Source of the DNA: Streptomyces olivaceus
GTDB lineage: Bacteria > Actinomycetota > Actinomycetes > Streptomycetales > Streptomycetaceae
DNA: 64,000 bases
Assembly (NCBI RefSeq): GCF_000721235.1
Contig: NZ_JOFH01000001.1
Span: 1-64,000, forward strand
Reading direction: 5' to 3'
This document shows positions 42,820 to 51,074 of this stretch, one piece after another. The notes below the pieces were generated by a model. It was not told the DNA's origin. It worked only from the letters and a program-made list of their open reading frames with translations, and searched no databases. Within the stretch, counting starts at the first letter, position 1. Every line of letters begins with the position of its first letter. The translations under genes and the position numbers were made by a program.

Positions 42820-44288
42820 GCGGGCGGCCGATGCCGTGCAGCCCCGCGGAGATCGGGACGCTGTTCCTGTTCGAGAAGCTGACGCCCGAGCAGTTGGGCC
42901 GGCTGTGCGCCGAGGGCCGGGTGGAGCTGTTCGAGTCCGGACCGGTGTACACCGAGGGCGAGGACGCCACCTGCTTCTACGTCGTGCTGGAGGGATCGGT
43001 CGTGCTGTCCCGCCGGGTCGGCGCGGACGACGTGGAGACCAACCGCACCTCGCAGCGCGGGGTGTACGCGGGCGCGATGCAGGCGTACGTCGGTGACCGG
43101 GTGCCGCAGGTCTACACCAACTCGATGCGGGTGACCGCGCCGACGCGGTTCTTCGTGCTGCCGGCGGACACGTTCGCGGCCGTGATGCGCGAGTGGTTCC
43201 CGATGGCGGTGCACCTGCTGGAGGGGCTGTTCTTCGGTTCCAAGAACACGCAGCGGGCGATCGGACAGCGGGAGCGGCTGCTCGCGCTCGGCTCGTTGTC
43301 GGCCGGTCTGACCCACGAGCTGAACAACCCGGCGGCGGCCTCGGTACGGGCCACGGCGACGCTGCGCGAACGGGTGGCGAAGATGCGGCACAAGCTGGCC
43401 GTGATCGCCGAGGGCCCGTTCTCCCGGGACGCGCTGGCGGGGCTCGTCGAGATCCAGGAGCGCACGGCGGAGCGGGTCGCCAAGGCGCCCTCGCTCAGCC
43501 CGCTGGAGGCCGCGGACCGGGAGGACGCCCTGGGCGACTGGCTGGAGGACCACGGGATCGAGCAGGGCTGGCAACTCGCGCCGACCTTCGTGCAGGCCGG
43601 TCTGGACACCGAGTGGCTGGAGCAGGTCGCGGCGGCCGTGGACGCGGAGATCCTGCCGGGCGCGGTCGGCTGGCTCAACTACACCGTGGAGACCGAGCTG
43701 CTGATGAACGAGATCGCGGACTCCACCGCCCGCATCTCGCACCTGGTGGACGCGGCCAAGCAGTACGCCCAGCTGGACCGGGCGCCCTACCGCACGGTCG
43801 ACGTCCACGAACTCCTCGACAGCACCCTGCTGATGCTGTCGGGCAAGATCGGCCCGCGCATCGGGGTCGTCAAGGAGTACGACCGCACGCTGCCGCGGAT
43901 TCCGGCGTACCCGGCGGAGCTGAACCAGGTGTGGACCAACCTGGTCGACAACGCGGTCGCGGCGGTGAACGCGGCGGGCGGCGACGGCACACTGACCGTG
44001 CGGACCGCGCTCCTCCACGACCGGCTGCTGGTGGAGTTCCGCGACACCGGCACCGGGATCGCCCCGGAGGTCCGGGAGCGCATCTTCGACCCGTTCTTCA
44101 CCACCAAGCCGGTGGGCGAGGGCACCGGGCTCGGCCTGGACATCTCCTGGCGGATCGTGGTCGACAAGCACCACGGCACCCTCCAGGTCGAGTCCGAGCC
44201 CGGCGACACCCGCTTCCAGGTGCTCCTGCCGCTCACCGCCCCCGAACCCGCCCCGGCGCCCCCGGCCGAGCAGTCCCGGCAGACGTAG
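42816..44288 (+). CDS. cNMP-domain sensor histidine kinase
   Basis: A 490-residue soluble kinase. Residues about 10-130 form a cyclic-nucleotide-binding-type domain (LFLFEKLTPEQLGRL, then EGEDATCFYVVLEGSVVLSR). The H-box is SLSAGLTHELNNPAAASVRA near 168, and HATPase_c occupies about 360-475 with NLVDNAVAAVNAAGG and FDTPFF-type F-box (IFDPFFTTKP) before GEGTGLGLDISW. A helical linker joins the parts. GTG 42816 overlaps the oxidoreductase stop (GTGA). It is the natural phosphodonor for the receiver domain encoded just upstream. Confidence 0.9.
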   Translation: MSGRPMPCSPAEIGTLFLFEKLTPEQLGRLCAEGRVELFESGPVYTEGEDATCFYVVLEGSVVLSRRVGADDVETNRTSQRGVYAGAMQAYVGDRVPQVYTNSMRVTAPTRFFVLPADTFAAVMREWFPMAVHLLEGLFFGSKNTQRAIGQRERLLALGSLSAGLTHELNNPAAASVRATATLRERVAKMRHKLAVIAEGPFSRDALAGLVEIQERTAERVAKAPSLSPLEAADREDALGDWLEDHGIEQGWQLAPTFVQAGLDTEWLEQVAAAVDAEILPGAVGWLNYTVETELLMNEIADSTARISHLVDAAKQYAQLDRAPYRTVDVHELLDSTLLMLSGKIGPRIGVVKEYDRTLPRIPAYPAELNQVWTNLVDNAVAAVNAAGGDGTLTVRTALLHDRLLVEFRDTGTGIAPEVRERIFDPFFTTKPVGEGTGLGLDISWRIVVDKHHGTLQVESEPGDTRFQVLLPLTAPEPAPAPPAEQSRQT

Positions 44289-44328
44289 CGGACGCACCGG
44301 CCCGGCGGACGCCACGAGAGGAGACGGC

Positions 44329-44682
44329 ATGACCAGCGACACCGGAATCGACCCCACCGCCCCGCCCAGCGGCACCGGTTGCGCCGAGTGCGACGCGGCC
44401 GGCGGCTGGTGGTTCCACCTGCGGCGCTGCGCGGGCTGCGGCCACGTAGGCTGCTGCGACAGCTCGCCCGGACAGCACGCGACGGAGCACTTCCGCTCCA
44501 CCGGGCACCCTGTGGTGCAGAGCTACGAGCCGGGCGAGGACTGGTACTGGGACTACGCGGCCAACGAGGTGCGCGAGTCCGGTCCGCGGCTGGCCCCGCC
44601 GACCGGCCACCCCGAGGACCAGCCGGCCCCGGGACCGGCGGGCCGGGTCCCGCCGGACTGGGCCGCCGCACTGCACCGCTGA
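44329..44682 (+). CDS. UBP-type zinc finger protein
   Basis: A 117-residue protein with a UBP zinc finger at residues about 16-80. Metal ligands appear as CAEC near 18, CAGCGHVGCCD near 34 and His residues in GQHATEHFRSTGHPV near 49-63. In eukaryotes this fold binds the C-terminus of ubiquitin; bacterial members have no established ligand. The proline-rich C-terminus looks disordered. It follows the kinase gene by 40 bases and seems to be the third member of the operon. Confidence 0.88.
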   Translation: MTSDTGIDPTAPPSGTGCAECDAAGGWWFHLRRCAGCGHVGCCDSSPGQHATEHFRSTGHPVVQSYEPGEDWYWDYAANEVRESGPRLAPPTGHPEDQPAPGPAGRVPPDWAAALHR

Positions 44683-44776
44683 CCGTCCCCACCGCACCGC
44701 CGACCGGCGTTCCCATTGGGCCCCTTCGGGGTCGCGCCCGAAACGGGCAGGACCGCTGTCGTACCCGCGTGCCAGG

Positions 44777-47740
44777 ATGGACGGCGTGTCGCAGACCTCC
44801 GTCACCAGCCCGCTCGTCGGCCGCGAGGACGAACTGGCGCGCCTCACCGGCGTACTGGACCGCGCCCGGGCCGGCGAGGCCCGCGCGGTGCTCGTCGCCG
44901 GGGACGCCGGGGTCGGCAAGACCCGGATCCTGGACGAGGTCGCCGGGCGGGCCGCCGCGGCCGGGACGACCGTGCTCACCGGCCACTGCGTGGACCTGGG
45001 CGACGTCGGTCTGCCGTATCTGCCGTTCACCGAGGTACTCGGCATACTGGCCGCCGACGAGCGGTTCGCCGCCGTGCTGGCCGCCCACCCGGTGGCCGAC
45101 CGGCTGCTCGGCGGCGGTCCGGAGGAAGGGGGCGCCGCGGCACCCTCGCGGCTGCGGCTCTTCGAGGGCGTGGCCGCGCTCCTGACCGACCTGGCCGGGG
45201 TGGCGCCGCTGCTGCTGGTCCTGGAGGACCTGCACTGGGCCGACCAGTCCTCCCGGGACCTGTTGAGGTTCCTGCTCAGCCGGGGCGTGCTGCAGCGGCC
45301 GGCGGGCACGGCGCCCACCCGCCGGCTCGCGCTGTTCGCCTCGTACCGCGCGGACGACCTGCACCGCCGCCATCCACTGCGCCCGCTGCTGGCCGAGCTG
45401 GTGCGGCTGCCCGGCGTGGAGCGGCTGGAGCTGCGGCCGCTGCCCGACGCCGACGTGGCGCGGCTGGTGCGCGGGCTGCGGGAGCGGCGGCTGCCGGACA
45501 CCACCGTGCGCCGGATCGTCGAGCGCGCCGAGGGCAACGCGTTCTACGCCGAGGAACTGGTGGCGGCCACGGACGCGCCCGCCGGGGGCGTGCCCAGCGG
45601 GCTGGCCGACGTGCTGCTCATCCGGTTCGAGCAGTTGTCGGAGACCGCCCAGCAGGTGCTGCGCACCGCCGCGGTCGCCGGGCGCCGCGTGGGGCACGAC
45701 CTGCTGCGGGACGCCGTGGGCCTGCCCGAGGAGGAGCTGGAGTCGGCGCTGCGCGAGGCGGTGGAACGGCAGTTGCTGGTCTCCGGCCACGAGGACACCT
45801 ACTCCTTCCGGCACGCCCTCGCCCGGGAGGCGGTCTACGCCGACCTGCTCCCCGGTGAGCGGGCCCGGCTGCACGGCGCGTTCGCCCGGCTGCTCGCGGG
45901 TCCCGACCGCCGCTCGGACAGCGCGGCCGAGCGCGCCCACCACTCCCGGGAGAGCCACGACCTGCCCGAGGCGCTCGCCGCCTCGCTGGAGGCCGCCGAC
46001 CACGCCCAGCGCGTCGGAGCGCCCGCCGAGGAGCTGCGGCACGTCGAGGCGGCCCTGGACCTGTGGTCGGCGGTGGACGCCGCCGCGCGCCCCGCCGGGC
46101 CCGACGCGGTGACGCTCACGCTGCGGGCCTCGGCCGCCGCGGCGCACGCCGGGGAGCTGCACCGCGCGGTCTCCCTCACCCGCTCCGCGCTGGCCGGTCT
46201 CGGCCAGGACGCGGACCTGGAGCTCGCCGCCCGCGTCCGCTACACCCTCGCCGGGAACCTGCTGAGCGTCGACAACCTGTCGGCCGCGTACGCCCACAGC
46301 AGCGAGGCGCTGGGGCTGATCCCCGCCGAGCCGCCGTCGTCGACGTGGGTGTGGGCGGCGGCCACGCACGTGATGGCCGGCCGCCAGGTCGGGGAGAACG
46401 AGACGGCGCTGCGGGTGGCCCGCCGGGCGCTGCGGGTCGCCGAGGACCTGGACGTCACGGACGCCCGCGCCGATCTGCTGATCTCCCTGACGAGTCTGGA
46501 GGGCGGCAACAGGTCCACCCCGGCGGGCCGGGAGCGGCTGCTGGAGGCGCGCGAGCTGGCCCGGCGGGCGGGGAACGCGCCCGTGGAGCTGCGCGCGCTG
46601 TTCAACCTCGCCATCGGCAGCTTCGAGTCCGGCGACCTGCGGGAGTGCCTGCACTGGGCGTCGGAGGGGCTGGACCGGGCCCGCCGCGCCGGGCTGCTGT
46701 CCTCGCCCTATCCGCGGGAGATGCGGTATCTGCGGCTGCTCGTGCAGTACACGCTCGGCCACTGGGACGAGGTGCTGCGCGAGTCCGCCGGGCAGGCCGA
46801 GGCCCTGCCCGCCGTGGACGGCCACGCCCTCGGGCCCGGCCTCTACGTGGCGCTGGCCCGCGGCGACTCCGGGGCGGCCGACCGCGCCCGGACCCTGCTG
46901 GAGGGGCCGTTCGACTGGATGGCGCGGATGGTCGGGGGGCTGGTGCTGACCGACGCGGCGGCCCTGCGCGGGGACGCGGAGGACGCCGTGCGGTGGATGC
47001 GGTCCAGCGTCGAGGCGCTCACCGAGGCGGGCACGCGGCCCGCCGTGACCGTACGGCTCGCCGCCCTGGCGCTGTCCGCGGTCGCCGACACGGTGGCCGG
47101 GCTGCGCCGGGCCGGGGACGGGGCGGGGGCGGCCCGGTGGCAGGAGACGGCGGCCGATCTGCTGGCCGAGGCCCGCCGGTCGGCCGAGCACGGCTACGAC
47201 GACGTTCCCCAGGGACCGGAGGGCCAGGCGTGGCTGGCGCGTGCGGAGGCCGAGTGGTCCCGGATCTCCGCCGCCGGGCCGGACCCGGCGCCCTGGGAGA
47301 GAGCGGTGGCCGCCTTCACGTACGGCGACTCCTACGAACGCGCGCGGTGCCGGCTGCGGCTGGCCGAGGCGCTGCTGGCGGCCGACCGTCGCGAGGAGGC
47401 CGCCGCCGAGGCCGACGCGGTGCGCCGGGAGGCCGACCGGCTCGGCACGGCCCCGCTGCGCGAGCGGCTCGACGACCTGGCCCGCCGCGGCCGGCTCACG
47501 GACCCGGCGCGGGGCGGTACGGGGGGCGCGGTGCTGACCGCGCGGGAGCAGGACGTCCTGCGGCTGCTCGCCCTCGGCCACACCAACCGGCGGATCGGCG
47601 AGGAGCTGTTCATCAGCGCCAAGACCGCGAGCGTCCACGTCTCCAACATCCTCGCCAAGCTGCACGCGGCGAGCCGCACGGAGGCGGTCGCGGTCGCCCA
47701 CCGGCGGGGCCTGATCGCCCCGGAGCCGACGTCGCGCTGA
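44777..47740 (+). CDS. LuxR-family ATPase regulator (LAL type)
   Basis: A 987-residue large ATP-binding LuxR-type regulator. The N-terminus has SPLVGREDELARLTGVLD near residue 12, Walker A VAGDAGVGKTRIL near 43 and Walker B LLLVLEDLHWAD near 143. A long TPR-like helical region (about 350-880) follows. The C-terminal LuxR helix-turn-helix is near 920-980 (LTAREQDVLRLLALGHTNRR, then ISAKTASVHVSNILAKL). LAL proteins activate antibiotic or sugar-use genes on binding a ligand. Target genes cannot be told here. ATG 44777 and GTG 44789 are both possible. Confidence 0.92.
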   Translation: MDGVSQTSVTSPLVGREDELARLTGVLDRARAGEARAVLVAGDAGVGKTRILDEVAGRAAAAGTTVLTGHCVDLGDVGLPYLPFTEVLGILAADERFAAVLAAHPVADRLLGGGPEEGGAAAPSRLRLFEGVAALLTDLAGVAPLLLVLEDLHWADQSSRDLLRFLLSRGVLQRPAGTAPTRRLALFASYRADDLHRRHPLRPLLAELVRLPGVERLELRPLPDADVARLVRGLRERRLPDTTVRRIVERAEGNAFYAEELVAATDAPAGGVPSGLADVLLIRFEQLSETAQQVLRTAAVAGRRVGHDLLRDAVGLPEEELESALREAVERQLLVSGHEDTYSFRHALAREAVYADLLPGERARLHGAFARLLAGPDRRSDSAAERAHHSRESHDLPEALAASLEAADHAQRVGAPAEELRHVEAALDLWSAVDAAARPAGPDAVTLTLRASAAAAHAGELHRAVSLTRSALAGLGQDADLELAARVRYTLAGNLLSVDNLSAAYAHSSEALGLIPAEPPSSTWVWAAATHVMAGRQVGENETALRVARRALRVAEDLDVTDARADLLISLTSLEGGNRSTPAGRERLLEARELARRAGNAPVELRALFNLAIGSFESGDLRECLHWASEGLDRARRAGLLSSPYPREMRYLRLLVQYTLGHWDEVLRESAGQAEALPAVDGHALGPGLYVALARGDSGAADRARTLLEGPFDWMARMVGGLVLTDAAALRGDAEDAVRWMRSSVEALTEAGTRPAVTVRLAALALSAVADTVAGLRRAGDGAGAARWQETAADLLAEARRSAEHGYDDVPQGPEGQAWLARAEAEWSRISAAGPDPAPWERAVAAFTYGDSYERARCRLRLAEALLAADRREEAAAEADAVRREADRLGTAPLRERLDDLARRGRLTDPARGGTGGAVLTAREQDVLRLLALGHTNRRIGEELFISAKTASVHVSNILAKLHAASRTEAVAVAHRRGLIAPEPTSR

Positions 47741-47830
47741 CGCCCGCGGCCGGGAACCCCCTCCGCCCGGCGGACGTTGACCCGGCACCCGCACACACAC
47801 CGGAGCGCGACGACGACACAGGACGGCACG

Positions 47831-49144
47831 ATGAGCGAGTTGGTCCCCGGGGGCAACACCCCTCTGCCGGGCGGCCCCGTGAGCCTGCGGGTGCCGGGCG
47901 CCTTCGACGTGTCCGCGCTCGTCACGGACGACGGCGGCAAGGTGGGCGGCGACGAGGACTTCGTCTTCTACAACCAGCCGGACGCTCCCGGGACCCGGCT
48001 GCGGGGCGACACGCTCACCGTCGACCCCGCGCGGCTGCGGGCCGGTGCCACCCGGGTGACGGTGGTGGTCAGTTGCGCGGACCCGGGGACGGTCCTGAAC
48101 GCGCTCCCCTCCCCCACCCTGCGGGTCGCCGACGCCGGCGGGCGCGCCCTGGCCCGGTTCACGCCCCCACGCCCGGGTCCGGAGACGGTCCTGCTGCTCG
48201 CGGAGCTCTACCGGCGCGGCGGGGGCTGGAAGCTCCGTGCCCTCGGCCAGGGGTACGCCGACGGACTCGCCGGTCTCGCCCGTGACTTCGGCGTGGAGGT
48301 GACCGACGAATCGCGGCCGGAACCGGGCACGGCCCCGGCCCCCTCAGCGCGGTCCTCCGGCTCCGCCCCCGACGACGGCTTCCTGGACCTGGTCAACTCG
48401 GCCCGGGCGGCAGCCGGTTCGCCACCCGTGCGGGCCGACGCCCGGCTGGTCTCGGCGGCCGGGGCGCACTCCGCGGCCATGGCCGCCGCCGGAGCCCTGA
48501 GCGTGGAGACCCGCGACGGCGTCGCCGTCCACCAGCGCGTCGTCTCGGCCGGATTCGCGTACCTGACCGTCGGCGAGCACCTGGTCTCGGGCCCGCGCAC
48601 CCCGGCCGAGTTCGTCGCGTACTGCCTGCGCACCGAGCGCACCCGGCGGACGCTGCACGACGCCGCCTTCACCCACGCCGGGTGGGCGCACGTCACCGGC
48701 GGGCCGGCCGGCGACACGTTCTGGACGGCGCTGTGGGCCGTGCCGCTCACCCCGGGCGGCCTGGCGCGCACGGCGGCGGAGGTCCTCACCCTGACCAACC
48801 GGGAGCGGGCCGGGGCGGGGCTGCCCGCGCTGGCGCCCGACGACCGGCTGGCCCGGGCCGCGCAGGCGCACAGCGCGGACATGGTGGCCCGCGACTTCTA
48901 CTCCCACACCGACCCCGACGGCGGCCGGCCCTGGGACCGGGCCGCCGCCGCGGGCTCCTCGCGGCGCACGGTGGGCGAGAACATAGCCTGCGGCCAGCGC
49001 TCCCCCGCCGAGGTCGTGGAAGGCTGGATGAACAGCCCGGGGCACCGCGCCAACATCCTCAAGTCGGATTTCACCCACCTCGGTGTCGGCCTGGCCGGCG
49101 GCGGCCGCGCCGGCACGTACTGGACCCAGCTCTTCGGCGGCTGA
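47831..49144 (+). CDS. TerD domain fused to two CAP/SCP-like domains
   Basis: A 437-residue fusion. Residues about 1-165 are a TerD domain (Ca2+-binding, tellurite/stress type): GGNTPLPGGPVSLRVP, DFVFYNQPDAPG near 43 and LLLAELYRRGGGWKLRALGQ near 121. Residues about 180-300 form a degenerate CAP-like domain (LDLVNSARAAAGSPPVRADA). Residues about 315-437 are a canonical CAP/SCP domain (LTNRERAGAGLPALAPDDRL, HSADMVARDFYSHTDPDGG, GWMNSPGHRANIL). TerD proteins are cytoplasmic whereas CAP domains are usually secreted, and no signal peptide is present. ATG 47831 follows AGGACGG. Confidence 0.87.
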   Translation: MSELVPGGNTPLPGGPVSLRVPGAFDVSALVTDDGGKVGGDEDFVFYNQPDAPGTRLRGDTLTVDPARLRAGATRVTVVVSCADPGTVLNALPSPTLRVADAGGRALARFTPPRPGPETVLLLAELYRRGGGWKLRALGQGYADGLAGLARDFGVEVTDESRPEPGTAPAPSARSSGSAPDDGFLDLVNSARAAAGSPPVRADARLVSAAGAHSAAMAAAGALSVETRDGVAVHQRVVSAGFAYLTVGEHLVSGPRTPAEFVAYCLRTERTRRTLHDAAFTHAGWAHVTGGPAGDTFWTALWAVPLTPGGLARTAAEVLTLTNRERAGAGLPALAPDDRLARAAQAHSADMVARDFYSHTDPDGGRPWDRAAAAGSSRRTVGENIACGQRSPAEVVEGWMNSPGHRANILKSDFTHLGVGLAGGGRAGTYWTQLFGG

Positions 49145-49207
49145 ACAGACCGGGAGCACGGGCCCCGGACCTTGGCGGAACGGGTGTCTCCGGGTCAGGA
49201 TGCCGCC

Positions 49208-49885
49208 ATGAAGGGTGACCTCTTTTCCAGCGAGCACATGGTGCAGCCCGCCACGGCGCCGGGCATGACCGTCGAGAACTCCAAGTGCGTCCGGTACACG
49301 GTGAACGGCGAGATGCTGGCCCGGCAGGGCGCGATGATCGCCTACCGCGGCGGCCTCCAGTTCGAGCGCAAGGGCCAGGGCGTGGGCGGCATGCTCAAAC
49401 GCGCGGTGACCGGTGAGGGGCTGCCGCTGATGGCGGTGCGCGGCCAGGGCGAGGCGTGGTTCGCGCACGAGGCGCAGAACTGCTTCATCGTCGAGGTGGA
49501 GCCCGGCGACGCGTTCACGGTCAACGGCCGCAACGTCCTGTGCTTCGACGCGACGCTTTCGTACCGCATCGCGACCGTGAAGGGCTCGGGCATCGCCGGC
49601 GGCGGGCTCTTCAACAGCGTCTTCACCGGGCAGGGCCGGCTGGGGCTGGTCTGCGAGGGCAGCCCCCTGGTCATCCCGGTCTCGCCCGAGTACCCGGTCT
49701 ACGTCGACACGGACGCGATCGTGGGCTGGTCGGCGGGGCTGGAGACCTCGCTGCACCGCTCCCAGTCGATCGGTTCGATGCTGCGCGGCGGCTCCGGGGA
49801 GGCGGTCCAGCTGCTCCTCCAGGGGCAGGGCTTCGTCGTCGTCCGGCCCAGCGAGGCGACACCGCAGAAGGCCCAGCAGCACTGA
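49208..49885 (+). CDS. AIM24 family protein
   Basis: A 225-residue beta-rich protein of the AIM24 family (TraF-like/AIM24 fold). Typical pieces are NGEMLARQGAMIAYRGGLQF near residue 37, GQGEAWFAHEAQNCFIVEVE near 80 and SPEYPVYVDTDAIVGW near 160. Bacterial members often accompany TerD-type stress genes, as here. Molecular role is unknown. ATG 49208 is 63 bases after the TerD-CAP stop, so co-transcription is possible. Confidence 0.88.
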   Translation: MKGDLFSSEHMVQPATAPGMTVENSKCVRYTVNGEMLARQGAMIAYRGGLQFERKGQGVGGMLKRAVTGEGLPLMAVRGQGEAWFAHEAQNCFIVEVEPGDAFTVNGRNVLCFDATLSYRIATVKGSGIAGGGLFNSVFTGQGRLGLVCEGSPLVIPVSPEYPVYVDTDAIVGWSAGLETSLHRSQSIGSMLRGGSGEAVQLLLQGQGFVVVRPSEATPQKAQQH

Positions 49886-50007
49886 GGCGCCGCGCGCCCC
49901 CGTGTCCCGCGCGCGCCCTCCGGGAGGCGTGTTGACCTCGGGCGCGTCGCGCGAAAGGGTGCCCGGGGGCGAGTGGATCACCGCCCGCACCGGAAGGAAG
50001 ACCTGCC

Positions 50008-50967
50008 TTGATCGGGATCACGGAGATCGAAGCCGCCGCCGAGCGGATCGCCGGACACGTCGTACGCACCCCCACCGTGCCCAGCCCGGGGCTGTCCGCG
50101 CTGCTCGGCGTCCCCGTCACCGCGAAGCTGGAGCTGCTCCAGCGCACCGGTTCCTTCAAGGCGCGTGGCGCGACGGCGAAGCTGCTGTCGCTGACCGGGG
50201 CCGAGCGGGCCGCCGGGGTCGTCGCGGTCAGCGGCGGCAACCACGGCATCGCGGTGGCGGTGATGGCCGCCGCGCTGGACGTGAAGGCCACGGTGGTCAT
50301 GCCGCGTACGGCGCCGGCCCGTTCCGTGGAGACCGCCGAGGAGGCCGGCGCGCTGGTGCGGCTCACCGACGGCATGGACAGCGCCTTCGCCCTCGTCACG
50401 CGGCTGCGGGAGGAGGGGCTGACGCTGGTCCACCCCTTCGACGACCCGGTGGTGATCGCCGGACAGGGCACCGTAGGGCTGGAGTTCGCCGAGGACGCCG
50501 GGCGGCTCACCGACGTCCTGGTGAGCATCGGGGGCGGCGGACTGATCGCGGGCGTGGCGGCCGCCCTGCGGGCCACGCGGCCCGACGTGCGGATCTGGGG
50601 CGTGGAGACCGAGGGCGCCGAGGCCATGTCGGGTGCGCTGGCGGCGGGCGGTCCGCTGCCGGTGGCGCTGTCGTCCGTCGTCACGACGCTCAGCGCCCCC
50701 TCCGTCTCGCAGTTGACGTACGAGCATGTGTCGGAACTGGTCCGCGACGTGCTCGTGGTGTCGGACCGGGAGGCCGTCGAGGGGTCGCTGACGCTGGCCG
50801 AGCACGCGAAGGTGTGGACCGAGCCGGCCGCGGGCTGTCTGCTGCCGGCGGCCCGGCGCGTGGTGGAGCGGGTGGGGCCCGAGGCCCGGATCGGACTCGT
50901 GGTGTGCGGCGGCAACGCCACGACGGCCGACATGGCGTCCTGGGCGGACCGCTTCGGGCTGCGCTGA
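50008..50967 (+). CDS. Threonine/serine dehydratase-like PLP lyase
   Basis: A 319-residue fold-type II PLP enzyme. The Schiff-base lysine is in RTGSFKARGATAK near residue 51, the substrate loop is SGGNHGIAV near 77, and the phosphate loop is SIGGGGLIAGVAA near 175. VVCGGNATTADM near 301 contacts the pyridine nitrogen. Length and motifs match catabolic threonine dehydratase/serine racemase-like proteins without an ACT regulatory domain. TTG 50008 is used because GGAAGGAAG lies at the right distance; no ATG or GTG precedes the conserved text. Confidence 0.87.
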   Translation: MIGITEIEAAAERIAGHVVRTPTVPSPGLSALLGVPVTAKLELLQRTGSFKARGATAKLLSLTGAERAAGVVAVSGGNHGIAVAVMAAALDVKATVVMPRTAPARSVETAEEAGALVRLTDGMDSAFALVTRLREEGLTLVHPFDDPVVIAGQGTVGLEFAEDAGRLTDVLVSIGGGGLIAGVAAALRATRPDVRIWGVETEGAEAMSGALAAGGPLPVALSSVVTTLSAPSVSQLTYEHVSELVRDVLVVSDREAVEGSLTLAEHAKVWTEPAAGCLLPAARRVVERVGPEARIGLVVCGGNATTADMASWADRFGLR

Positions 50968-51074
50968 CCCAAGGTCAGAACTGCCGCCGGTCCGCCCCTT
51001 CGCTGAACACGCCCGGACCCGCCCGCCGTACCTCTGGGCACGATGAGAGCCGGCGGTGCGAACGAGGGATGGCC

